A DNA stretch of 64,000 bases from an uncultured Granulosicoccus sp. (GCA_947495035.1 CANLXI010000005.1:186001-250000); one strand, 5' to 3'; shown: positions 34,736-43,394, counted from the first letter of the stretch. The notes: generated by a model not told the origin, from the sequence alone. Numbers and translations: made by a program.

Positions 34736-36009
34736 GGTTGTTGAAGTGATGGGTAGCTTTTGAGGAGCAGTCGCACGGTATTCAGCAGTCTGTCGACGGA
34801 GCCAGGAGCGAAGGAAGCGGGTTGGCCGTAATACCGATGGGCCTCATCGGGCTCGTAGCCCCCCTGGTCGAACGCATCGTCCGGGCAGATGTAGCCAGGA
34901 TTGCCTTCTGCATAAGGAAGTACAAACGAGACTTCGGATCTGCCGGTGAGCTCCTGCAACAGCTTGCGCAGCTGTATCGCGACGGTGGCAAACTGTTCAC
35001 CCGGTAGTGCGATCAGTGATATTCGACCCCAGTAAACGAGACTTGTTCGGGCAGGCCATGGGGTCAAGGGAGCACTTGGATCCTGTTCGGCCCATTGGAT
35101 CCAGTGATGTAGCAGATTTGCCCGGGCGGGGTCAGCATTGCGTAATTTATCTTGCCAGAGTCGTATCAGTTGTGCATTGCTCATTGTCTCGCGACGTACG
35201 AAATCCAGCGCTGTCGCGCCGTTTATCATGTGAGCACCGCCTCCCGCATCCTGCAGATCGGCTCGCAGGGCGCATTTGGCGATATGCACACCGATGCGTT
35301 CCGCCTCTTCAAAGGTACGATCTGCCTGAGCCGTCAGTGAAATGGAGGACTGTGCCGAGTGGCCCGAGTTGATATCGCCGGCAGCCCCTAGCGCAAAAAC
35401 GGCCGTGCAGCCGGGTAGCAATTCCTCTATATGCTGTCGTACATAGTGTGGATAATCAGCAGTGTAGTGCAGATTGTCAGCACCTAGGACAACGGGGTGA
35501 CAGGCGTAGGAAACCAGCATGGCAAAGGGCATGCCTTGCAGGTCCAGCAGTTGCAGAGTGGGTAGTTGGTCGTCTACTTCGCCGTCTGGATCGCGTCTGT
35601 TGCGTGCAATACCGGGGGGCAAGCCAGAGCCGCTGACCAGTGTGCAGGAGCGTGCATTGTCCAGGGCAAGCTGGATGGCATCGACACAGGCCTGCTCCAA
35701 TGTCTCCAGAAAGGTGTGGTCACAGGGTTCGCCAAGACGCCCTTTCATGGAGGCCGGTGCGCCATGGGTGTGCAAGGCTGTTATGACGATATTGTCCTCT
35801 GGCAAGCACGCGCGTTTACGTATACGCGCGCTCATGTCCTCATGCAGACCGATGACATCGCAAACGAGCAATGCTGTGTCATCCAGCACGATAGCCCGGA
35901 CGCTCAATCGGTCGTGTGCCGCTACTGCACCACGACTGCGTGCGGCAAAGCCACTCATCAACAAGCCGGCGGGTGGCGTGATGTCGATTACTGCTACGCC
36001 CCCTAACAT
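34732..36009 (-). CDS. Neutral/alkaline ceramidase-domain protein (cytoplasmic amidase)
   Basis: A 425-residue protein matching the N-terminal catalytic domain of neutral/alkaline non-lysosomal ceramidases. Metal-site motifs are visible: ITALHTHGAPA (about 76-86), SYACHPVVLGADNLHY (about 167-182), FALGAAGDINSG (about 205) and LPGEQFATVA (about 336). The usual secretion signal and C-terminal immunoglobulin-like domain are missing, so it should act in the cytoplasm. It is the last gene of the catabolic operon; its ATG overlaps the deacetylase-like gene by seven bases. The inferred role is amide hydrolysis on an amino-sugar metabolite rather than on ceramide. That is untested. Confidence 0.8.
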   Translation of the reverse strand: MLGGVAVIDITPPAGLLMSGFAARSRGAVAAHDRLSVRAIVLDDTALLVCDVIGLHEDMSARIRKRACLPEDNIVITALHTHGAPASMKGRLGEPCDHTFLETLEQACVDAIQLALDNARSCTLVSGSGLPPGIARNRRDPDGEVDDQLPTLQLLDLQGMPFAMLVSYACHPVVLGADNLHYTADYPHYVRQHIEELLPGCTAVFALGAAGDINSGHSAQSSISLTAQADRTFEEAERIGVHIAKCALRADLQDAGGGAHMINGATALDFVRRETMSNAQLIRLWQDKLRNADPARANLLHHWIQWAEQDPSAPLTPWPARTSLVYWGRISLIALPGEQFATVAIQLRKLLQELTGRSEVSFVLPYAEGNPGYICPDDAFDQGGYEPDEAHRYYGQPASFAPGSVDRLLNTVRLLLKSYPSLQQP

Positions 36010-37229
36010 CGGACTTGCTTCTGCTTGTCAGACGGTATGATAAGTTGGCCAGCCTTGATGACCTTTGTCATTTTCAAGGTCGGATCACCGGGCTGCCAGT
36101 TGAACCGGATGACATCAGCGATCTGTCCGACAGATAATGATTGTGGCTGATTCAGGTACTCGCCGGGGTGGGCGCTCGCCATGTCCAAAGCCTCACCCAG
36201 TGACAGGTTTCCCAGTGATGCACAATACGCCACACCATCTGGGAGCGGTTTTGCCGCACCCGCAAGGAATGGGGTATCAGCGACGCTCAGCCGACCATTG
36301 GCTGTCAGCTCCACTTCACCACCGATTGCCGCAGAATAGCGCCCTGCTGGCATGCCTCCGAGAGCGGCAGTGTCGGAGACCAGCAGGCAGCGTCCGTGGC
36401 TTTTGGCGCGCAGCATGGTGATCAGTGTCTCGCGCGGCAGATGGTATCCGTCAGCAATGAACGATGCCTTGAGACGGTCATCGGCCAGTTGAGTCCAGAG
36501 GGGGTTGGGGTGTCTGGGCAGTCTGGCGGCTATTCCGTTTCCGAGATGTGTCGACAGGCTGGCACCCGCGTCGACAGCACTGCGCAGCTGCTCGTGTGAC
36601 GCATGGGTATGACCCAAAGCGACTCTTGTGCCTTGCCTGTGCAAGGCTTGGATGAAGGCACTACTGTCATTCCAGTGTGGCGAAAGCGTGATCAGGCCAA
36701 CACGATTACCGCAGGCTTCTTGCCATTGTTCGACTTCCTGTAGTGATGGCGCCCTCACATGTTCCAGTGGATGTGCACCTCGAGGGCCGTCTTCCGGCGA
36801 AATGAAGGGGCCTTCCACATGAATCATCGGAATTGTTGCAGCCATCAGAGGGTGATTGTCGCAAGCGTTGCCGATGACTTGAAGTGTTTGAAGAAGGCGA
36901 GATTGGCTGGCGGTAATCAGTGTTGGAAGAAAGCGGGTAACCCCCATCTGCAGCAGGGTATTTGCCAGTTGCCGAAGCTTGTTCTCGCTCAACTCCCCGT
37001 CGTTGAGGTCGATTCCCTGGAAACCATTGACCTGAATATCGACAAGTCCGGCACTGATCCATGCATTTTCCGGATTTTTGCAGCCCGTTACTTCGGTGAT
37101 GACACCCTTGTCGATCGATACACTGATACCTGATCCGGTGTGCGGGTCGATGCCGGTAACCATTAGAGGTTCATCCGGTGGGAGCTGCCGGTTCAGTCCG
37201 TCGGGTTGTTGTGTGTGGTATTCCGACAT
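36003..37229 (-). CDS. nagA: N-acetylglucosamine-6-phosphate deacetylase-like amidohydrolase
   Basis: A 408-residue amidohydrolase-fold enzyme of the NagA group, which removes acetate from N-acetyl amino-sugar 6-phosphates. Visible are AGLVDIQVNGFQGIDLND, the metal-binding HVEGPFISPEDGPRGAHP, the Asn/His site region GHTHAS, STHLGNGIAARLPRHPNP (in place of the E. coli THLYNAM), IADGYHLP, and the catalytic Asp in LVSDTAALGG. The HLGNG form marks a branch distinct from the characterised NagA, so the exact sugar (GlcNAc, GalNAc or another) is open. It starts 14 bases after the SIS gene. Confidence 0.85.
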   Translation of the reverse strand: MSEYHTQQPDGLNRQLPPDEPLMVTGIDPHTGSGISVSIDKGVITEVTGCKNPENAWISAGLVDIQVNGFQGIDLNDGELSENKLRQLANTLLQMGVTRFLPTLITASQSRLLQTLQVIGNACDNHPLMAATIPMIHVEGPFISPEDGPRGAHPLEHVRAPSLQEVEQWQEACGNRVGLITLSPHWNDSSAFIQALHRQGTRVALGHTHASHEQLRSAVDAGASLSTHLGNGIAARLPRHPNPLWTQLADDRLKASFIADGYHLPRETLITMLRAKSHGRCLLVSDTAALGGMPAGRYSAAIGGEVELTANGRLSVADTPFLAGAAKPLPDGVAYCASLGNLSLGEALDMASAHPGEYLNQPQSLSVGQIADVIRFNWQPGDPTLKMTKVIKAGQLIIPSDKQKQVRC

Positions 37230-37243
37230 GGGCGCGTTGATTA

Positions 37244-38026
37244 TCAGAGCGACTTGACACGCTGTTTGAAGCGATCGATGAAACGGGCGTTGGCTTCGTC
37301 ACCGCCAGGTGCATTTCCGCTGCGCCAGATTGGTGGTTCGATGCCTCTGTCCATTAAGCGGGCAACCGAATGGATAATCAGACAGTTGAGTGCATAAGCG
37401 TTGGCAAATGTCGAGACGGCCGCTATGCGTTCCCGGTTATCACCGATCTGGACGAGCGCATCGCCAATCGGAACCTTGCAGTCCACAGCGATATCGACGA
37501 GATCATGTAAGTTGTGTTTTTCCGGATGGCGTGCCGGATGCTCGGGCCGAGTGTCTTGTGCATGTAGATGAGAGTTGATTCCAATGAGCGTCACACCACG
37601 CTCTTTGCTCTCCAGGGCCGCGTCTATCAGAGCAGCGTTGATGCCATAGGCGTTCACCAGTATCAATAGATCGGTGTTGTCCAGTTGCTGGTCACGTATC
37701 ACGATGCGTCCGTAACCGGGAGTCCGTTCCATTGCCATGGAGCGCAATGCGCCATTGGATAACAGGGTGCCCTCATCCAGGATTGCGCTGACATGCATCA
37801 ATCCGCCAGCGCGAAAGAAGATCTCCTGTGCAGCCAGATTGGAGTGGCCCCCGGGGCCGAATACATGTACCAGCCGGTCTGCAGCTATCTGGTCGGCAAT
37901 CAGATTGGCTGCTTGGCCCAGAGCATCCGACTCTTCGTCGAGAATGCGTTGCATGTGGGCGGTGACATCCTGCAGATACTGCTGACAAAGCGAATGAGCA
38001 TCGATCCGGGTAGTGGGTTTGTCCAT
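37244..38026 (-). CDS. SIS domain sugar isomerase-type protein (UPF0309-like)
   Basis: A 260-residue protein with a single SIS phosphosugar-binding domain: VHVFGPGGHSNLAAQEIFFRAGGL near 50, LLILVNAYGINAALIDAALESKERGVTLIGI near 130, and VSTFANAYALNCLIIHSVARLM near 205. Members bind phosphorylated sugars and act as isomerases or regulators. In amino-sugar loci related SIS proteins (AgaS type) act as ketose/aldose isomerase-deaminases. The ATG at 38026 has a GAGAA upstream; a longer frame to 38125 would overlap the preceding gene and lacks a ribosome binding site. Confidence 0.82.
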   Translation of the reverse strand: MDKPTTRIDAHSLCQQYLQDVTAHMQRILDEESDALGQAANLIADQIAADRLVHVFGPGGHSNLAAQEIFFRAGGLMHVSAILDEGTLLSNGALRSMAMERTPGYGRIVIRDQQLDNTDLLILVNAYGINAALIDAALESKERGVTLIGINSHLHAQDTRPEHPARHPEKHNLHDLVDIAVDCKVPIGDALVQIGDNRERIAAVSTFANAYALNCLIIHSVARLMDRGIEPPIWRSGNAPGGDEANARFIDRFKQRVKSL

Positions 38027-38078
38027 GATTTTCTCGGCCTGCTGTGTGGATTCGGATCGTTGACGGAGGTCTGCGGAC

Positions 38079-38837
38079 TCAGGCTGGAGCCGACTCGGCA
38101 TCCAGATACAGAGTGCAGTTCGCATGGGTGTTGAGGATACTGGCGGGGCAGTCCGGGCTTACTGGTCCGTGCAATGTGGCTGTAACAGCGGTACGTTTGT
38201 GCGCACCGGGTACGATGCAGAAGAGATGTTCGGCACGCAGCAATCGGGGGATCGTGAGTGTGACTGCATGGGTGGGTACTTCTGCCAGCGTGGCAAAGCA
38301 TCCTTCATCGACCTGTTGCTGACGACAGGCCGGTTCCAGTTCCACCGTCTTGATGTCCAGGGGGTCATTGAAGTCGGCTACCGGTGGATCGTTGAAGGCA
38401 ATGTGACCATTGACACCGATACCCAGGCACACGATATCGATCGGGGCCGACTCGAGTTCTCTGGCATAGTACTGCGTTTGATCGGTCGATCCGTTCATGT
38501 CCAGCAGGTGTGTTTTACCCACTTCCACGACGTTGAAGAAGTGGTTCTGTAACCAGTTCCCGAAACCTTGCGGCGCTTCAACGGGGAGACCGATGTATTC
38601 GTCCATGTGAAAGGCTTCAACCCGAGACCAGGGGATGTCGAGAGTGCTCAAGCTGGTCAGCATTTCCAGTTGACTGGGTGCGCTGGCAAAGATCATGCGT
38701 ACCGTCTCCTTGCGCTCCATGATCTGGTGGATGGTTTTTGCCACATCCTCTGCCGCGGCTTCTCCCATGGCTTCGCGAGTCGGGAAAGTCCTGACGCTCA
38801 ATAGGCTTTCAGGTAGTGTTGGCTGATGGTTTGACAT
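38079..38837 (-). CDS. nagB: Glucosamine-6-phosphate deaminase/isomerase-like protein
   Basis: A 252-residue protein of the NagB/AgaI/6-phosphogluconolactonase family. It carries the NagB motifs FHMDEYIGLP (about 75), CLGIGVNGHIAFNDPP (about 137) and VPGAHKRTAV (about 212). These match the active-site Asp/Glu, the phosphate loop and the ring-opening His region of the deaminase that converts GlcN6P to fructose-6-P and ammonia. The ATG at 38837 has AGG upstream and is preferred to the ATG at 38867. It is the first gene of the catabolic operon, 77 bases downstream of a LacI-type operator. An AgaI-like galactosamine role is an alternative. Confidence 0.85.
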   Translation of the reverse strand: MSNHQPTLPESLLSVRTFPTREAMGEAAAEDVAKTIHQIMERKETVRMIFASAPSQLEMLTSLSTLDIPWSRVEAFHMDEYIGLPVEAPQGFGNWLQNHFFNVVEVGKTHLLDMNGSTDQTQYYARELESAPIDIVCLGIGVNGHIAFNDPPVADFNDPLDIKTVELEPACRQQQVDEGCFATLAEVPTHAVTLTIPRLLRAEHLFCIVPGAHKRTAVTATLHGPVSPDCPASILNTHANCTLYLDAESAPA

Positions 38838-38898
38838 GTATGCCTGAGTTCCTTGTCTGCCGGTCATGCCGGCGCATGCGTGATGACAATGTCTCTAG

Positions 38899-38925
38899 AC
38901 TGTAGCATTTTACGCAACCGGTTGC
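38899..38925. promoter_or_regulatory. LacI-type operator GCAACCGGTTGC with extended -10 for catabolic operon
   Basis: The palindrome GCAACCGGTTGC occupies 38914-38925 between the divergent deaminase-like (minus) and LacI-family (plus) genes. On the minus strand an extended -10 TGCTACAGT follows nine bases later (hexamer at 38904-38899), so the operator would cover the -35/spacer zone. The same site lies 61 bases upstream of the repressor ATG, so autoregulation is plausible. The identical 12-bp core recurs at 34717-34728. Confidence 0.72.
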
Positions 38926-38986
38926 ATTGAATCTGGCGTTCGTGTCGTGTTGCCAGTGTCCCAGAGCAGGAATAATTGGACTGATT

Positions 38987-40021
38987 ATGAAAGACAAACG
39001 TGGCAAATCCGGAAACGGCGGAGGGACAAGACCGACCATCAGTCAGGTAGCGGAAGCTGCCGCTGTGTCTCGTTCAACCGTGTCACGGGTTTTCAGCAGG
39101 CCTGAAAGCATCAGTGAACCGACGATCCTGCGAGTGAGAGAGGTCGCCGCACAGTTGGGATACACTCCCAATCACGCGGCGCGAGCCTTGAGTACAGGAA
39201 GACATCGCAACATCGCCCTGATCGTGCCGGATGTGGCCAATCCGTTTTTCCCTCCCATCATTGCCGCTGCTCAGGAGGCTGCCGAGACACAGGATTACTG
39301 TGTCTTTCTCGGCAGCTCGGGCGAGAGTGCGGAGCGTGAACTCAAATTGGTTGAGCGGCTCAGCGGGCAGGTAGAAGGCATGATTCTGGTTTCTTCTCGC
39401 CTTGCCGATGAACAGATTCTCGAGCTCCATGCCCGGCAGTCGCTGGTGCTTGTCAACCGGGATATCGAAAGGATTCCTCGTGTCTTGATCGATAGTGCGG
39501 CGGGAACGCTGGAGGCGGTCGCCCATCTGGCTCAGCTCGGTCACCGGCAGGTAGCCTATATCAGTGGTCCAAGCGGTTCCTGGTCAAACGCGCAACGCCA
39601 GCGTGCAGTCCGACGTGGGGCTGCCAGGCACAAGATGTCCATGCGCACCATTGCCTGCCAGGCTGCCAGCTTCGAGGCAGGTCGAGAATGTGTGGAGGCT
39701 ATCCTGACAATGGGCACACGGGCTGTGATTGCGTTTGATGACCTGGTGGCACAAGGAGTCATCGCCGGACTTGCCGGGCGTAAACTGTCAGTGCCGCAGG
39801 ACATGAGCGTCATCGGCTGTGACGATGTCCTCGGCGCAGCCACGATTCCACCACTGACGACGGTATCCAATTGTTCGGTCGATGCAGGCAGTGTCAGTTA
39901 TCGCTTGCTGATGGACAAGCTGGAAAGTCACGTACAGTCCGATGTGAGGTATGTCATGAGTACACATCTGGTAGTGCGCGATACCACCGACTCGCCCAGC
40001 GGTAGAGCAGCCGGGAAGTGA
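38987..40021 (+). CDS. LacI family transcriptional repressor of the amino-sugar regulon
   Basis: A 344-residue regulator. The N-terminal LacI helix-turn-helix is ISQVAEAAAVSRSTVSRVFSRPE (about 17-40), followed by the hinge region LGYTPNHAARALSTG. A periplasmic-binding-protein-like effector domain runs from about 70 to 335 (NIALIVPDVANPFFPPII at its first strand, SVIGCDDVLGAATIPPLTTV near the end). The ATG at 38987 has GGA six bases upstream and removes a non-conserved 20-residue extension. It is divergent from the catabolic operon, and the two GCAACCGGTTGC palindromes are its obvious targets. The inducer is probably an amino sugar or its phosphate. Confidence 0.9.
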   Translation: MKDKRGKSGNGGGTRPTISQVAEAAAVSRSTVSRVFSRPESISEPTILRVREVAAQLGYTPNHAARALSTGRHRNIALIVPDVANPFFPPIIAAAQEAAETQDYCVFLGSSGESAERELKLVERLSGQVEGMILVSSRLADEQILELHARQSLVLVNRDIERIPRVLIDSAAGTLEAVAHLAQLGHRQVAYISGPSGSWSNAQRQRAVRRGAARHKMSMRTIACQAASFEAGRECVEAILTMGTRAVIAFDDLVAQGVIAGLAGRKLSVPQDMSVIGCDDVLGAATIPPLTTVSNCSVDAGSVSYRLLMDKLESHVQSDVRYVMSTHLVVRDTTDSPSGRAAGK

Positions 40022-40106
40022 GCGTGTAGCGATCTGCGTTCGTCGATCGAATGCTGCGAACCTCTTTCAACGCGGATCCCGGGACTACCCCTGATCTACT
40101 GTCTGC

Positions 40107-43100
40107 CTACTGCAGTGACTGCTCCGAGTCTTCGCTGGCTGCAAACAGATCCATGATGTCTTCGGCCGTCAGGTTCTGCAGAGCGCCGCCTTCGCTGTCG
40201 TTGATGGTCTGATCGGCCAGCAGCTTCTTGTGCTGCTGCATGGCCATGATCTTCTCTTCGACCGTATTGCTGGCGACCAGCTTGTAGATGAATACCGGCT
40301 TGGTCTGGCCGATGCGGTGCGCCCGGTCACTGGCCTGATTCTCCACGGCCGGATTCCACCAGGGGTCATAGTGGATGACGGTATCGGCGGCGGTCAGGTT
40401 CAGACCGGTGCCACCCGCCTTGAGGCTGATCAGAAACAGTGGTACGTCGCCGTGCTGGAAGGAGTCGATGACTTCATCGCGCTTGCGAGTACGCCCGGTG
40501 AGCTTGGTATAGCGGATATTGCGCTTGCTCAGTTCCGCTTCGATGAGCCCCAGCATCTCGGTGAACTGTGAGAACAGCAGGATCTTCTTGCCTTCGTCGA
40601 TCAGCTCTTCGAGCATCGACATCAGTAGCTCGGTCTTCGCCGATTCCTGAATGCCACGGGCACTGTCCAGTTTCACCAGCGCCGGATGACAGCAGGTCTG
40701 GCGCAGCTTGAGCAAGGCATCGAGCATTTCGATATGGCTGCGGGCCAGACCGCGTTCGGCCAGCAGGGCGCGAACCCGCTGTTCCATGCTCACACGGATG
40801 CTTTCGTACAGACGCGCCTGACGCGGTTCGAGTGTCACCTCACGAATGATTTCGGTTTTCGGTGGCAGTTCGGTCGCCACCTGTTCCTTGCGTCGTCGCA
40901 GCAGGAAGGGGCGGATCAGGGCGCTGAGACGCTGCTGCCTTTCGGTGCTGCCGTGATTCTCGATGGGCGTCCGGAAGTAGCGATTGAAGTGTTTGCGCGT
41001 ACCCAGAAAGCCGGGCATCAGGAAGTCGAACTGCGACCACAGCTCACCCAGGTGGTTTTCCAGTGGCGTACCGGTGAGACAGATACGACGTTCGATCGTC
41101 AGTGTCTTCAGGGCCTGCGTGACCTTGGCGGTCGGGTTCTTGATGGCTTGCGCTTCGTCGAGTACCACACAGCCGAAGTTCTGGGCGGACAGCAGGTCGA
41201 TGTCACGCGTCACCAGCGCATAGCTGGTAATGACGATTTCCACCGGGTTGGCGACCAGGTCATCGAGTTTGCGGCCGGTGCCGTGCCAGATCAGAGTCCG
41301 CAGCCTGGGGGTGAATTTCGCGGCTTCACGTTGCCAGTTTCCCAACAGGCTGGTGGGGGCCACGATCAATGTGGGTTGCGTCAGACGCCCCATGTCACGT
41401 TCCTGCTGCAGATGACCGAGGGTCTGCAGGGTCTTTCCCAGTCCCATGTCATCCGCCAGGATGCCATTGAAACCGTACTCGGCCAGAAAGCCCAGCCACG
41501 CCATGCCATCCAGCTGATAGGGGCGCAGGGTGGCATGCACGTTCTTCGGAGTACCCGTGGACTGGATTCCCTGGAAATTGCGCAGTCGTTCGGCCAGGTC
41601 GAAGATGTGTTCGGCCTTGTCCCAGGCAACGCTGACGCCTTGCTGTTTCCAGTGACTCTCCAGAGTGTCCAGCGTGGCGGCGCGCTGTCGCGGCATGCGC
41701 AGGTATTCCTTGCCCGTGGGGTCGTCGTACAACTCCATCAGGGTTTCGGCAACCGGTGCAAAGAGATCCGGTGACACCTCCAGCCATTGGCCGTCTTCGG
41801 CCTGCAGCAGGATGGAACTGTCACGCGAGTCACCCTGCAGCCAGTCGATGACCAGTGGCAGCAGATCGAATTGCTGCTCGCCATGACGCAGCTTCAAGGC
41901 CATGTCGAACCAGTTGGACGTCGTCTCGCTGACGGTTGCCTCGATCTGCGTCACCGCCTGAAAGCTCAGGTCGAAAGGCTCTCGTATCTGTACCGTCCAG
42001 CCACGGTTGCTCAGTTCGCTACGTTCGTCGAGCAGTTCCCGCCAGCTGCGTGCTATGCGCTGGACTTCCAGGGCGCGTGGTTTCCGGTCGGCGCGCGAGA
42101 AGAACTCTGCATCGCTGTTCTGTGCAGATTCGAACTCCGGAAACTGCTTGCCGAAATCGACCGAGAAACGAACCTCGGCCGGCAGATCACGCTTGAGTAC
42201 CAGCGGTTTGCCGTCGGGTGTCTTGCCTTCCAGTGTCGCGTCGGCCTCCATGCCGTCGAAAGGCAGCAGGTAGTCGGCGTAGCGGAACTTGATGGAGGCA
42301 TAGAAGTCACGAATGTCCGGGCTGTCATCACGGGACTGCAGCACCAGCACCGGCAGTGGCGCTTCGCTGATGCGGACAAAGTTCGGTGGCTTGGGCAATG
42401 GCAGGCTGCTGTCCGGCAGGCGCGATGCCAGGTAGTTGCTGACGGCCTGTGCATGGGCTTCGGGCAAGGGCGGTGCTTCCACGAACTGTGTCAGCAGAGA
42501 CACCGGCGGGGCATTCTCCAGCAACCCGGCAGTGGATTGGCCGATATCCAGGTACCAGGGCGGGTCGGTGGGGACCAGCGTCCATTGTTCGACACCGTCG
42601 ATGCGGGTTGTCAGCGAGAAGCATTCCTTGTCGTCCAGCTTCCAGTCGAAGCTCAGGACACGGGTGGAGCTGCGGGTCAGCGGGTGTTCGCGGTCCTCTC
42701 CCCAGAAGCAGCGGCCGCAGTCGATCAGCTTGTTCATCAGCAGATGGCCGATGTCGCCCTCGACAGTCAGTTCGCGATAGGAGAAGTCGCTTTGTCGGCC
42801 AATGGCCAGTTCCAGAATGGCTCGATCACTGTGCAGCACCCAGTCGGGGTGGTAGTAGTGACCGTTGTAGCGATAGGGCGATTCCTTGCCGTAGCCGCCG
42901 CGCTTGAGCAGGCGACTTTGCAGAATCTGTAGAGTGATGCCGTTCTGATTCTGCGTCAGGGCGGTGTTGTCCAGCTGATAGAACAGCAGGGGTTCGCCCG
43001 GTTCATGGTGCTCGTGCAGTGGGGCGGTCTTGCGTCCCTGATCGACCAGCTTCTGCAGCCAGCGATTGACGGCTCGCAGAGCCTGATCATCCGGGGTCGG

Positions 43101-43394
43101 GGTGGCGGTCTGTTTTTCTATCCAGCTGAGCAGGGTGGCTGCCACGTGCTTGCAGTTGTACCGTGCCGGGCAGGAGCATTCCCCATCGAATCGGTGAGGG
43201 GCGATGGTGATTCGAGCGTGATAGGGCTCGGACTGGCTGCCCTGGACGGTACCGGCCAGCACGCTGCCTTCGGCAAGCCACTCGAGCTCTTGCACGGCGC
43301 CACTGGCCTTGTATACCTGACCACGGGACGTTGCCACAGAACCGCAGAGTTCGATGACATCGTCGAAATTGAGTACACGGGGCTGATTGTTCAC
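40107..43394 (-). CDS. SNF2/HepA-type helicase with SWIM zinc finger
   Basis: A protein of about 1095 residues. An N-terminal SWIM zinc finger (CSCPARYNCKHVAAT, about 75-90) is followed by a long non-conserved region. The SNF2 motor then follows: motif I DDMGLGKTLQT, motif Ia VAPTSLLGNW, motif II LDEAQAIKN, motif III LTGTPLENHLGELWS, a linker, motif V SLKAGGTGLNLTAAD and motif VI SDRAHRIGQ. It is a DNA-dependent ATPase that probably remodels protein-DNA or RNA-polymerase complexes. The start is uncertain: GTG at 43394 is preferred because TTG at 43442 would leave only 18 bases to the divergent choX start. It is not embedded in a defence cluster. Confidence 0.88.
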   Translation of the reverse strand: MNNQPRVLNFDDVIELCGSVATSRGQVYKASGAVQELEWLAEGSVLAGTVQGSQSEPYHARITIAPHRFDGECSCPARYNCKHVAATLLSWIEKQTATPTPDDQALRAVNRWLQKLVDQGRKTAPLHEHHEPGEPLLFYQLDNTALTQNQNGITLQILQSRLLKRGGYGKESPYRYNGHYYHPDWVLHSDRAILELAIGRQSDFSYRELTVEGDIGHLLMNKLIDCGRCFWGEDREHPLTRSSTRVLSFDWKLDDKECFSLTTRIDGVEQWTLVPTDPPWYLDIGQSTAGLLENAPPVSLLTQFVEAPPLPEAHAQAVSNYLASRLPDSSLPLPKPPNFVRISEAPLPVLVLQSRDDSPDIRDFYASIKFRYADYLLPFDGMEADATLEGKTPDGKPLVLKRDLPAEVRFSVDFGKQFPEFESAQNSDAEFFSRADRKPRALEVQRIARSWRELLDERSELSNRGWTVQIREPFDLSFQAVTQIEATVSETTSNWFDMALKLRHGEQQFDLLPLVIDWLQGDSRDSSILLQAEDGQWLEVSPDLFAPVAETLMELYDDPTGKEYLRMPRQRAATLDTLESHWKQQGVSVAWDKAEHIFDLAERLRNFQGIQSTGTPKNVHATLRPYQLDGMAWLGFLAEYGFNGILADDMGLGKTLQTLGHLQQERDMGRLTQPTLIVAPTSLLGNWQREAAKFTPRLRTLIWHGTGRKLDDLVANPVEIVITSYALVTRDIDLLSAQNFGCVVLDEAQAIKNPTAKVTQALKTLTIERRICLTGTPLENHLGELWSQFDFLMPGFLGTRKHFNRYFRTPIENHGSTERQQRLSALIRPFLLRRRKEQVATELPPKTEIIREVTLEPRQARLYESIRVSMEQRVRALLAERGLARSHIEMLDALLKLRQTCCHPALVKLDSARGIQESAKTELLMSMLEELIDEGKKILLFSQFTEMLGLIEAELSKRNIRYTKLTGRTRKRDEVIDSFQHGDVPLFLISLKAGGTGLNLTAADTVIHYDPWWNPAVENQASDRAHRIGQTKPVFIYKLVASNTVEEKIMAMQQHKKLLADQTINDSEGGALQNLTAEDIMDLFAASEDSEQSLQ

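Noticed and set aside
40686-42932. Two long plus-strand open frames (362 and 381 codons) opposite the SNF2 gene
   Set aside because: They lie wholly antisense to a protein with clear helicase motifs, and are Gln/Gly/Arg-rich without domains. They are composition-driven shadows.
40107-43394. SNF2 gene as part of a DISARM-like or other defence island
   Set aside because: No methyltransferase, PLD, DUF1998 or other defence partner is adjacent. The neighbours are a sugar regulon and choline transport genes, and the SWIM-SNF2 type is common as a lone gene.
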